Shown here: positions 23,223-32,954 of the stretch, piece by piece
Position numbering within the stretch: the stretch's first letter is position 1
Layout: the number at the start of each line of letters is the position of its first letter
From: Atriophallophorus winterbourni
Lineage: Eukaryota > Platyhelminthes > Trematoda > Plagiorchiida > Microphallidae
DNA length: 64,000 bases
Assembly (NCBI GenBank): GCA_013407085.1
Contig: JACCGJ010014806.1
Location: 1 to 64,000 of the forward strand
Direction of reading: 5' to 3'
Notes under the pieces: model-generated
What the model was told of the DNA's origin: nothing
Databases searched by the model: none
The model's input: only the letters and a program-made list of their open reading frames with translations
Position numbers and translations under genes: made by a program

Positions 23223-23314
23223 AGACCATAATTTCGTCATCTTGGATCTTGGTTCCTTTGATCTACTGTAGAAATTCTGCGGCTGATTGGATTGAGTGTT
23301 CAGACCCATGGGTA

Positions 23315-24247
23315 AGGTATAGTAGTCTTCTTCACAATGGAAAAAGAAACAAGCGGTCAATTGCCATTCTTAGACGTACAGGTTACCAGACTGAGTAACG
23401 GCGAACTACAGACCAATGTCTATAGAAAGCCAAGCCATACCGACCAAATCTTGAACTTCAAAAGCAACCACCCAACAGCACAAAGAAAAGCTGCGTTCGG
23501 ACGTTGTTTCAACGCGCTAGAACACATTGCAGCACACTCACACTGCAAAAAGAGGAAGAACAATATTTATACAAACTATTCCAGAAGAACGCTTACCCAA
23601 AGAACTTTATCCGTAGATGCCTAACGACACGCCCTAGGCAAGACCAGACTGATGTTATGCAACGGGCGGCGTTACCATACGTCAAAGACATCTCGGAAAT
23701 GACATCAAGACTCCTACGACCTCATGGTATTTTTATCGCCCACAAACCAACAGCAACGCTACGTAACGTGCTCACAAAAGTGAAAGATGCAACACCCAAA
23801 GATGAAAACGCAAACTTAGTGTACAAAATACAGTGCACGCACTGTGACAAACACTACATCGGGCAAACCGGTCGAAAACTAAAAACTCGAATCCATGAGC
23901 ATCAACTAGCCGTACGACGTCACGACCCCAAGTCTCTCATATCAACGCACGTCGACAACGAAGATCACGAGATGGACTGGCATAACTGCCATATCTTGGG
24001 TCGAGCTAATAACAAAGCAGCACGAGAGTTCATCGAAGCCTGGTACGCCGGTGAACGATCGATCAACGAACACGTGAGCTTGGACGACATCTACGCACGG
24101 ATGCGACTGAGACGAAGAACCGTAAAGGCAGCCAACCAATCAATCAATCACATGCGATCACGTGACCAGTGGTCGGCCGGCCAAATACCATCGTCAGTTC
24201 AAATTCGAGCAGTCAATTTGCCAACAATTGCTGAAGATGTTGCCTAG
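23315..24247 (+). pseudogene. PLE reverse transcriptase end and GIY-YIG endonuclease, frameshifted
   Basis: Starts inside the RT thumb (FFTMEKETSGQLPFLDVQV) and continues through NVYRKPSHTDQILNFKSNHP. Then a one-base deletion near 23483 shifts the frame relative to the sister copy at 28038. The second frame holds the GIY-YIG domain (VYKIQCTHCDKHYIGQTGRK, where KHYIGQTGR is the YIG part and R is the conserved arginine) and ends NLPTIAEDVA. The 5' truncation removes the catalytic RT core. Confidence 0.85.
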
Positions 24248-24264
24248 TCTGGCAACGAAACGTC
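24231..24264 (+). ncRNA. PLE hammerhead ribozyme
   Basis: CTGAAGA, stem II of six perfect pairs (GTTGCC with GGCAAC, loop TAGTCT), GAAAC, GTC. Stem I has an inner helix (ATTG with CGAT) and an outer one (TTTGC with GCAAA) separated by a one-sided loop. Stem III is only AC/GU, which is self-complementary, as described for hammerheads of Penelope-like elements that act best as dimers. It overlaps the last codons of the endonuclease frame. Confidence 0.8.
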
Positions 24265-24361
24265 CGATGCAAACTCAAAAAGCTCGGAGAACATATCCAA
24301 GTGAGCTACAACAACGACCAGAGCTAAAAATATTCCAAACAATACTAACCCATCGGTTTGT

Positions 24362-24732
24362 TATGTTCGAACTACCTGTAGACATTCCAATAAAGACGTC
24401 CACCACAACAGTAAAGAATTGACTGTAGGTAAAGAGCATAATGATGGGGAGTAGACTGTCACACCTGGAAAACCAGTTTTCCAAAATGAGAAATTCAATG
24501 GAGCCATTGATCAAATCAACAAAGAAGGATTCAAAACATTCAAATTCATCTTTAGACACCACTAGAGACCCCAAATATTCCGAAATATTGCTGCAAGACA
24601 GCTAAGAGATAGATACATTCGAATCAAAACTAAAGCTATCCTCCTCAAGTGTTGTGTTTATGAAACCAGCTTCAAAGCAGCCAATATATTCTATAAAGCA
24701 CGAACAGAATTTAAGCGTAATCGCGTAATCTG
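24362..24732 (+). mobile_element. CR1 ORF1 segment, direct copy 1
   Basis: By eye identical to 29064-29426 except for an 8-bp tandem duplication (gcgtaatc at 24715-24722 and 24723-24730) next to the rearrangement junction. Segments such as ENQFSKMRNSMEPLIKSTKK suggest the coiled or basic middle of ORF1. It ends abruptly at 24732, where the inverted arm begins. Confidence 0.8.
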
Positions 24733-27425
24733 TGGATACTAGCTACTTTTTCAAACACTTGAGGCCAGTCGTTTAACACCATCAACAAGTTTGTGGAGCA
24801 TGAGTGAGATTTGCGAAAACCATGCTACGCTAGCATATTTTGTGAATTCAAGTGATGAACTGTTTTTCTGTCACTATACGCTCTGGAACTTTGGATATCA
24901 TTGAGAGTACGGTGACGGGACGGTAGTTTGCAGGATCTGAACGTCTACCACTTTTGTAAATATGTGAAATTATCCATGTCTCCTACTCTGTTGGCACCAC
25001 TTTTTCGGTTAGATGATGTTTACACAATTGACGGCTGCTGGTCACGGGATTTCAGTATAATCTGTGTGATTCCGTCCGCTCCAGGGTATTTCCTAGGGTT
25101 CATTCGACACAAATGCCGTTGTATAGTCGCTGAATTGATCTCGATCTCAGACAGCGGTAATTCTCCAGTCGATCTAATCGCTAACGGATTAAATACTTTA
25201 GCATAAAATTGACCGAGAGTATCAACTGTTTTCTTTGCCGAGACCGTTAATCCATCGTCAGTAGGTACAGAAAACACCACTGGTTTCATGCTAGATCAAA
25301 CATTGATAATCCGATATTGCAATTTAAGATTTCCTCCCATTTTCAAAGATAGAAAGCGTTGGTAATTTTTATTTTCTTCCATGATGAGAGTGTTCACTTT
25401 GTTGCGAATTCTGCAAAATAGTTGCCGGGAAGCAACGCGTCATTCATCAACAAATCGCGAATTTTGATATAAGTTTGACTGAAGTCTTTCTGTGAGTGCG
25501 GTGCAATGTGTTTCCGTTTTGTGATAATCAAGCACTCGTCAATTTACTAACCCAAACGCGTCACGTTAACTCACGTATTCGATCCTTCCGAACAGGTTTG
25601 CGGACTCACATACTCGTCTAGCGCTGCATATATTTTCAAAGCCTAACACGAAATGATCACTTCGACTGAGATGGGCAATGTATTCAACACCTTCAAATGC
25701 TGTTGACTCGGAAGTAAGGATTAGATCCAAAACGGACGGTAACTCTGATCCTCTTGTGTGAGTAAAGTCTGGCACATGGTTATGCTGTGGAATCATGCTG
25801 ATCAGCTCACAGAATTTATGATCAGGTGTGTGTAGAGGAGGATCTGATCTCTTAAAAAGATGAAAAAAGTTTTAAGCCCCCCATGACCAGTAATTGGGAT
25901 CTTCTCATCTCTCCGGCATAGTGTAGATCCTTTAATGACTTGTCGTTTCATGCATCCGTCGAAGACGAAGGGCGATATATTATGCCATTGATGCAGTCTT
26001 CCTGTGACTCACGTGTAAGGCTACACCAGATTATATCTTCTGATTCGAGTTCGGGATCGTGATTCTTCATGCACTGAAGTATTTCGTGACAGTATAAAAC
26101 CACACCATCACATTTTCTTGAACGATTGTTCCGCAATGGTATCATGTTCGTTTTCATTCATGCAAGGTGGAAAACGAGGTTTCAGTCACAGCGATGTGGT
26201 TTGGTGAGTATCGTTTGCACAGCTCAGGTAGTTCAGCTGATTTAATAAACTTACTTTGGGCATTCGTATAGAGACACCTTGTTGAGCATCCAGCATATAA
26301 TAACGAGTCAGTAACAGTATTTATACTCCCGACGCTGACGACGTCGGACTTTTGTTTTTTTTGAAACAAGTTTATGTATTTTCGCTGGCAAATTTTCGTC
26401 AGTCTAGGATGATTTTACAATGGAACGCTGCAATTTGACAGCATCAATGACTCTAAGATTGCACAATCCAACATTTCCAGATAATCTCCCTGTATAGTTT
26501 TAGTTCGGATCGGACCGCATTTGCCATACTGCTTGACAAAAATGTAATTTCAAGCGTATTTGAGCATTTTCCTTGATAGTTCGGCGAGCAAGGAATTCGG
26601 TATATATCTACGACTACCGAATTTGAGGAGCCGATAGTCTCGGATACAAATGACCACTATTTACGATCGTGCTTTTCTCTTTCATAAATCGTTGTGGCTC
26701 CTGTATTTTCAGGAACGTCAAGCAAAATAATACTGCTTCATGCTGCTTTATCCTGACCATTCGGTGTTCGTTACCTTTCCCACCATTGTACGTCAGCATA
26801 TATACGGTGGTGTGAGTCACTTTGTTCTCGGAGCAAACACGAGTCGAGTAGGACATTTTTTATGTCCCTTTCGTTGGCAAAAGTGATCTTAAGTAAACGT
26901 GGTTTGTCATGGTTCGAAGACTTCGGGTGACGAGCTTGCCGAGTTACCGACGCCGGGTGTACACCATCTAAGCCAATTCAATTGCAAATATCTAACCAAT
27001 GCTCAAGGTCATGTTTTTGCCTTGCATTAACGAACGTGATTTCTGACTCAGTAATATTGGTGCAGATTACGCTTAAATTCTGTTCGTGCTTTATAGAATA
27101 TATTGGCTGCTTTGAAGCTGGTTTCATAAACACAACACTTGAGGAGGATAGCTTTAGTTTTGATTCGAATGTATCTATCTCTTAGCTGTCTTGCAGCAAT
27201 ATTTCGGAATATTTGGGGTCTCTAGTGGTGTCTAAAGATGAATTTGAATGTTTTGAATCCTTCTTTGTTGATTTGATCAATGGCTCCATTGAATTTCTCA
27301 TTTTGGAAAACTGGTTTTCCAGGTGTGACAGTCTACTCCCCATCATTATGCTCTTTACCTACAGTCAATTCTTTACTGTTGTGGTGGACGTCTTTATTGG
27401 AATGTCTACAGGTAGTTCGAACATA
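24733..27425 (-). mobile_element. CR1-type LINE, inverted copy (left palindrome arm)
   Basis: Mirror image of 29064-31756 about a centre at 28244.5; I noticed only two mismatches (near 26609 and 27001). Reading the minus strand from 27425 down gives ORF1, endonuclease pieces (30120-30541 in the other arm) and the start of the RT (GELPLSEIEI, NPRKYPGADGITQIIL). It shares every stop and frameshift with the right arm, so the duplication happened after the CR1 copy died. Confidence 0.85.
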
Positions 27426-27522
27426 ACAAACCGATGGGTTAGTATTGTTTGGAATATTTTTAGCTCTGGTCGTTGTTGTAGCTCACTTGGATATGTTCTC
27501 CGAGCTTTTTGAGTTTGCATCG

Positions 27523-27556
27523 GACGTTTCGTTGCCAGACTAGGCAACATCTTCAG
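27523..27556 (-). ncRNA. PLE hammerhead ribozyme, inverted arm of element II
   Basis: Exact mirror of the motif at 28933-28966: CTGAAGA, six-pair stem II, GAAAC, GTC, all intact. Confidence 0.78.
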
Positions 27557-28037
27557 CAATTGTTGGCAAATTGACTGCTCGAATTTGAACTGACGATGGT
27601 ATTTGGCCGGCCGACCACTGGTCACGTGATCGCATGTGATTGATTGATTGGTTGGCTGCCTTTACGGTTCTTAGTCTCAGTCGCATCCGTGCGTAGATGT
27701 CGTCCAAGCTCACGTGTTCGTTGATCGATCGTTCACCGGAGTACCAGGCTTCGATGAACTCTCGTGCTGCTTTGTTATTAGCTCGACCCAAGATATGGCA
27801 GTTATGCCAGTCCATCTCGTGATCTTCGTTGTCGACGTGCGTTGATACGAGAGACTTGGTGTCGTGACGTCGTACGGCTAGTTGAGGCTCATGGATTCAA
27901 GTTTTTAGTTTCCAACCGTTTTGAGACCATAATTTCGTCATCTTGGATCTTGGTTCCTCTGATCTTCTGTAGAAATTCTGCGTCTGATTGGATTGAGTGT
28001 TCTGACCCATGGGTAAGGTATAGTAGTCTTCTTCACA

Positions 28038-28817
28038 ATGGAAAAAGGAACAAGCGGTCAATTGCCATTCTTAGACGTACAGGTGACCAGATCGAGTAAC
28101 GGCGAACTACAGACCAATGTCTATAAAAAGCCGAGCCATACCGACCAAATTTTGAACTTCAAAAGCAACCACCCAACAGCACACAAGAAAAGCTGCGTTC
28201 GGACGTTGTTTCAACGCGCTAGAACACATTGCAGCACACTCACACTGCAAAAAGAGGAAGAACAATATTTATACAAACTATTCCAGAAGAACGCTTACCC
28301 GAAGAACTTTATCCGTAGATGCCTAACGACACGCCCTAGGCGAGACCAGACTGATGTTATGCAACAGGCGGCGTTACCATACGTCAAAGACATCTCGGAA
28401 ATGACATCAAGACTCCTACGACCTCATGGCATTTTTATCGCCCACAAACCAACAGCAACGCAATGTAACGTGCTCACAAAAGTGAAAGATGCAATACCCA
28501 AAGATGAAAACGCAAACGTAGTGTACAAAATACAGTGCACGCACTGTGACAAACACTACATCGGGCAAACCAGTCGAAAACTAAAAACTCGAATCCATGA
28601 GCATCAACTAGCCGTACGACGTCACGACACCAAGTCTCTCATATCAACGCACGTTGACAACGAAGATCACGAGATGGACTGGCATAACTGCCATGCCTTG
28701 GGTCGAGCTAATAACAAAGCAGCACGAGAGTTCATCGAAGTCTGGTACTCCGGTGAACGATCGATCAACGAACACGTGAGCTTGGACGACATCTACGCAC
28801 GGATGCGACTGAGATGA
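28038..28817 (+). CDS. PLE RT thumb plus GIY-YIG endonuclease, 259 codons
   Basis: One uninterrupted frame from MEKGTSGQLPFLDVQV through NVYKKPSHTDQILNFKSNHP, a cysteine-rich linker and the GIY-YIG domain (VYKIQCTHCDKHYIGQTSRK, FIEVWYSGERSINEH). It ends at a TGA where element I has CGA (R), so it loses about 45 C-terminal residues. The catalytic RT motifs are missing because of 5' truncation. It is the most complete PLE nuclease frame in the window. The CCHH-type CTHC and DWHNCH residues typical of PLE endonuclease linkers are visible. Confidence 0.8.
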   Translation: MEKGTSGQLPFLDVQVTRSSNGELQTNVYKKPSHTDQILNFKSNHPTAHKKSCVRTLFQRARTHCSTLTLQKEEEQYLYKLFQKNAYPKNFIRRCLTTRPRRDQTDVMQQAALPYVKDISEMTSRLLRPHGIFIAHKPTATQCNVLTKVKDAIPKDENANVVYKIQCTHCDKHYIGQTSRKLKTRIHEHQLAVRRHDTKSLISTHVDNEDHEMDWHNCHALGRANNKAAREFIEVWYSGERSINEHVSLDDIYARMRLR

Positions 28818-28932
28818 AGAACCGTAAAGGCAGCCAACCAATCAATCAATCACATGCGATCACGTGACCAGTGGTCGGCCGGCCAAATACCATCGTCAGT
28901 TCAAATTCGAGCAGTCAATTTGCCAACAATTG

Positions 28933-28966
28933 CTGAAGATGTTGCCTAGTCTGGCAACGAAACGTC
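28933..28966 (+). ncRNA. PLE hammerhead ribozyme, plus arm of element II
   Basis: Identical core to 24231-24264, with the same two-part stem I and self-complementary AC/GU stem III. Confidence 0.8.
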
Positions 28967-30119
28967 CGATGCAAACTCAAAAAGCTCGGAGAACATATCC
29001 AAGTGAGCTACAACAACGACCAGAGCTAAAAATATTCCAAACAATACTAACCCATCGGTTTGTTATGTTCGAACTACCTGTAGACATTCCAATAAAGACG
29101 TCCACCACAACAGTAAAGAATTGACTGTAGGTAAAGAGCATAATGATGGGGAGTAGACTGTCACACCTGGAAAACCAGTTTTCCAAAATGAGAAATTCAA
29201 TGGAGCCATTGATCAAATCAACAAAGAAGGATTCAAAACATTCAAATTCATCTTTAGACACCACTAGAGACCCCAAATATTCCGAAATATTGCTGCAAGA
29301 CAGCTAAGAGATAGATACATTCGAATCAAAACTAAAGCTATCCTCCTCAAGTGTTGTGTTTATGAAACCAGCTTCAAAGCAGCCAATATATTCTATAAAG
29401 CACGAACAGAATTTAAGCGTAATCTGCACCAATATTACTGAGTCAGAAATCACGTTCGTTAATGCAAGGCAAAAACATGACCTTGAGAATTGGTTAGATA
29501 TTTGCAATTGAATTGGCTTAGATGGTGTACACCCGGCGTCGGTAACTCGGCAAGCTCGTCACCCGAAGTCTTCGAACCATGACAAACCACGTTTACTTAA
29601 GATCACTTTTGCCAACGAAAGGGACATAAAAAATGTCCTACTCGACTCGTGTTTGCTCCGAGAACAAAGTGACTCACACCACCGTATATATGCTGACGTA
29701 CAATGGTGGGAAAGGTAACGAACACCGAATGGTCAGGATAAAGCAGCATGAAGCAGTATTATTTTGCTTGACGTTCCTGAAAATACAGGAGCCACAACGA
29801 TTTATGAAAGAGAAAAGCACGATCGTAAATAGTGGTCATTTGTATCCGAGACTATCGGCTCCTCAAATTCGGTAGTCGTCGATATATACCGAATTCCTTG
29901 CTCGCCGAACTATCAAGGAAAATGCTCAAATACGCTTGAAATTACATTTTTGTCAAGCAGTATGGCAAATGCGGTCCGATCCGAACTAAAACTATACAGG
30001 GAGATTATCTGGAAATGTTGGATTGTGCAATCTTAGAGTCATTGATGCTGTCAAATTGCAGCGTTCCATTGTAAAATCATCCTAGACTGACGAAAATTTG
30101 CCAGCGAAAATACATAAAC

Positions 30120-30923
30120 TTGTTTCAAAAAAAACAAAAGTCCGACGTCGTCAGCGTCGGGAGTATAAATACTGTTACTGACTCGTTATTATATGCTGGA
30201 TGCTCAACAAGGTGTCTCTATACGAATGCCCAAAGTAAGTTTATTAAATCAGCTGAACTACCTGAGCTGTGCAAACGATACTCACCAAACCACATCGCTG
30301 TGACTGAAACCTCGTTTTCCACCTTGCATGAATGAAAACGAACATGATACCATTGCGGAACAATCGTTCAAGAAAATGTGATGGTGTGGTTTTATACTGT
30401 CACGAAATACTTCAGTGCATGAAGAATCACGATCCCGAACTCGAATCAGAAGATATAATCTGGTGTAGCCTTACACGTGAGTCACAGGAAGACTGCATCA
30501 ATGGCATAATATATCGCCCTTCGTCTTCGACGGATGCATGAAACGACAAGTCATTAAAGGATCTACACTATGCCGGAGAGATGAGAAGATCCCAATTACT
30601 GGTCATGGGGGGCTTAAAACTTTTTTCATCTTTTTAAGAGATCAGATCCTCCTCTACACACACCTGATCATAAATTCTGTGAGCTGATCAGCATGATTCC
30701 ACAGCATAACCATGTGCCAGACTTTACTCACACAAGAGGATCAGAGTTACCGTCCGTTTTGGATCTAATCCTTACTTCCGAGTCAACAGCATTTGAAGGT
30801 GTTGAATACATTGCCCATCTCAGTCGAAGTGATCATTTCGTGTTAGGCTTTGAAAATATATGCAGCGCTAGACGAGTATGTGAGTCCGCAAACCTGTTCG
30901 GAAGGATCGAATACGTGAGTTAA
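30120..30923 (+). pseudogene. CR1 endonuclease domain, interrupted
   Basis: Three consecutive frames (30120-30335, 30332-30541, 30693-30923) cover the start, middle and SDH end of an apurinic-like endonuclease, separated by stops. The same broken frames appear mirrored at 25566-26369, and a third diverged version begins at 63389. The GDxN metal-binding centre cannot be read between 30541 and 30693 without shifts. Confidence 0.75.
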
Positions 30924-31199
30924 CGTGACGCGTTTGGGTTAGTAAATTGACGAGTGCTTGATTATCACAAAACGGAAACACATTGCACCGCACTCACAGA
31001 AAGACTTCAGTCAAACTTATATCAAAATTCGCGATTTGTTGATGAATGACGCGTTGCTTCCCGGCAACTATTTTGCAGAATTCGCAACAAAGTGAACACT
31101 CTCATCATGGAAGAAAATAAAAATTACCAACGCTTTCTATCTTTGAAAATGGGAGGAAATCTTAAATTGCAATATCGGATTATCAATGTTTGATCTAGC

Positions 31200-32268
31200 A
31201 TGAAACCAGTGGTGTTTTCTGTACCTACTGACGATGGATTAACGGTCTCGGCAAAGAAAACAGTTGATACTCTCGGTCAATTTTATGCTAAAGTATTTAA
31301 TCCGTTAGCGATTAGATCGACTGGAGAATTACCGCTGTCTGAGATCGAGATCAATTCAGCGACTATACAACGGCATTTGTGTCGAATGAACCCTAGGAAA
31401 TACCCTGGAGCGGACGGAATCACACAGATTATACTGAAATCCCGTGACCAGCAGCCGTCAATTGTGTAAACATCATCTAACCGAAAAAGTGGTGCCAACA
31501 GAGTAGGAGACATGGATAATTTCACATATTTACAAAAGTGGTAGACGTTCAGATCCTGCAAACTACCGTCCCGTCACCGTACTCTCAATGATATCCAAAG
31601 TTCCAGAGCGTATAGTGACAGAAAAACAGTTCATCACTTGAATTCACAAAATATGCTAGCGTAGCATGGTTTTCGCAAATCTCACTCATGCTCCACAAAC
31701 TTGTTGATGGTGTTAAACGACTGGCCTCAAGTGTTTGAAAAAGTAGCTAGTATCCACGCTTGCCATCTGGATATGTCTAAAGCGCTTAACCGAGTTGATC
31801 ACTTTCCACTAATACAAAAGCTGAAGCAAATGGGTATCAGCAGACAGCTACACGTATGGCTTGAAAGCCGCACGTTCGAATCAACGAGGTACAATCACAA
31901 ATTATAGATGCCTTGAATGGTGTACCGCAAGGTTCTGTCCTAAGGCCAGTACGTTTCGTGGTTTACATCGACACCTACCAAAGTCGCTATCATGCAAGAA
32001 GATTCTCTTTGCTGATGATAATAAACTTCGGACGCGAATAAAATCAACTGCAGATTGTACGCAGCTGCAACGTGACCTAGATGTTCTTCATGAATGGTCG
32101 GTAAGGGATGAGTTACCATTCCACTACCAATATGACTTTGGGCAGTCGATTTTGAGCTGGACCGAGTCGAACAGTGATCTGGAAATCAGGGAATGCGAGA
32201 GCCTGACGAACAGCCTGCATTGTAAGGTCATCTACAAGCGTGCTTCCGAGCTTCCATGTATGCTCTGA
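31200..32268 (+). pseudogene. CR1 reverse transcriptase, interrupted
   Basis: Frames at 31200-31469, 31701-31907 and 31861-32268 carry the RT entry (NPRKYPGADGITQIILKS), motif A (LDMSKALNRVDH), the PQGSVL block and the FADD motif (LFADDNKLR). The YADD-equivalent is intact, but motif A has L for the usual F, and two frameshifts break the chain. Confidence 0.8.
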
Positions 32269-32954
32269 CGGATTTTCAGAACCTTCTTGCCTGGAACGTT
32301 GCAAACCATCATGAAAGCCTACTTAATTCAAACCATGAATCATGCATCACAAACTTGGACTCCCTGGTTAAAAAGGGATATACTATTGCTTGATAAAATA
32401 TAACACCGTTCAAGCAAACTCGTAAGTGGTTTCCGGAAATTAACGTACGAGCAACGATTGCAAAAACGAAGACTCACTTATCCCCATCAAACAAGCCTTC
32501 GAAGTGATGTGATACTAACATACAAAATATTAAATACCCCACATCATCCTTTGAAACATTAATTCGGATACCGTAAGTCACGCAATGCTTGCTGCCCTTC
32601 AGTGACACTACAAATTCCCAACTCCCGTATCAGCTGTCGCCGATATTTTTATTGTGTACGTGTCTGTTTCCTTTGGAATGACCTCCCCGAAACTCTTGTC
32701 ATCCCTCCGAGCGTCGAAACCTTTATATAAAATTTAGATACTTATTTTTTGCATAACGATTTAACAACACCCTCGTATTGACTCATGGTATGATAATTGT
32801 GAAGTTATGTGCGTTTTTTTGACCATAAATTCTTGAAACTTGAATCTTGAATCTTGAATCTCGACGATTCTAAATTGCATCGAGATTTACATGCCATGAG
32901 TGAGCCTCAAAGGGATTCTAGCCCGTTGAATATTAGCACGATCCAGAGCTGTGG

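Larger units (their letters stand above)
22765..24361 (+). mobile_element. Compound Penelope-like element I with 14-bp target-site duplication
   Basis: acccatcggtttgt occurs at both ends (22765-22778 and 24348-24361), and the CR1 element is continuous once one copy is removed. Inside are a minus-strand 3' piece (22779-23222), a spacer, a 5'-truncated plus-strand body (about 23315-24310) and a 37-bp extra tail before the right duplication. Head-to-head partial copies and a short extra flank are known features of Penelope-like elements. Both arms carry hammerhead motifs. Confidence 0.85.
27426..29063 (+). mobile_element. Compound Penelope-like element II at the palindrome centre
   Basis: Has the same internal structure and breakpoints as element I: minus arm about 27477-27920, spacer, plus body about 28016-29012. 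The CR1 target sequence flanks it on both sides in mirror image (27426-27439 and 29050-29063). The central 1.15 kb differs from element I at roughly 2 percent of positions, while the flanks are identical. Confidence 0.8.
24733..31756. repeat. Large near-perfect palindrome
   Basis: Arms 24733-27672 and 28817-31756 (2.94 kb) are almost identical. The mirror homology continues inward at about 2 percent divergence to 27920 and 28570, leaving roughly 650 bp in the centre. Every pair of mirrored positions sums to 56489. The inner part is a PLE head-to-head compound; the outer part is CR1. Confidence 0.9.
29064..32880 (+). mobile_element. CR1-type LINE, right arm and 3' end
   Basis: Continues the CR1 of 21931-22764. 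ORF1 (29064-29880) includes HHRIYADVQWWER in a frame of the wider copy. An endonuclease start (CLYTNAQS, ELCKRYSPNHIAVTETS) lies at 30120-30335, DGVVLYCHE at 30380, and the LDLILT and SRSDHFVLGF end at 30750-30850. RT motifs RPVTVLSMISKV, LDMSKALNRVDH, GVPQGSVL and LFADDNKLR follow at 31560-32035. Several stops and frameshifts are present. The 3' end is ttgaatc repeated three times (about 32842-32865), the typical CR1 short-repeat tail. Confidence 0.85.

Noticed and set aside
24928..25206. 92-codon plus-strand ORF (and its mirror at 31283-31561)
   Set aside because: Antisense shadow of the CR1 reverse transcriptase; the sense frame has recognisable RT motifs.
27213..27512. 99-codon ORF present three times (also 24275-24574 and 28977-29276)
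   Set aside because: Its repetition is explained by the direct-inverted-direct structure, and it is antisense to CR1 ORF1 and the PLE tail; no independent evidence of coding.
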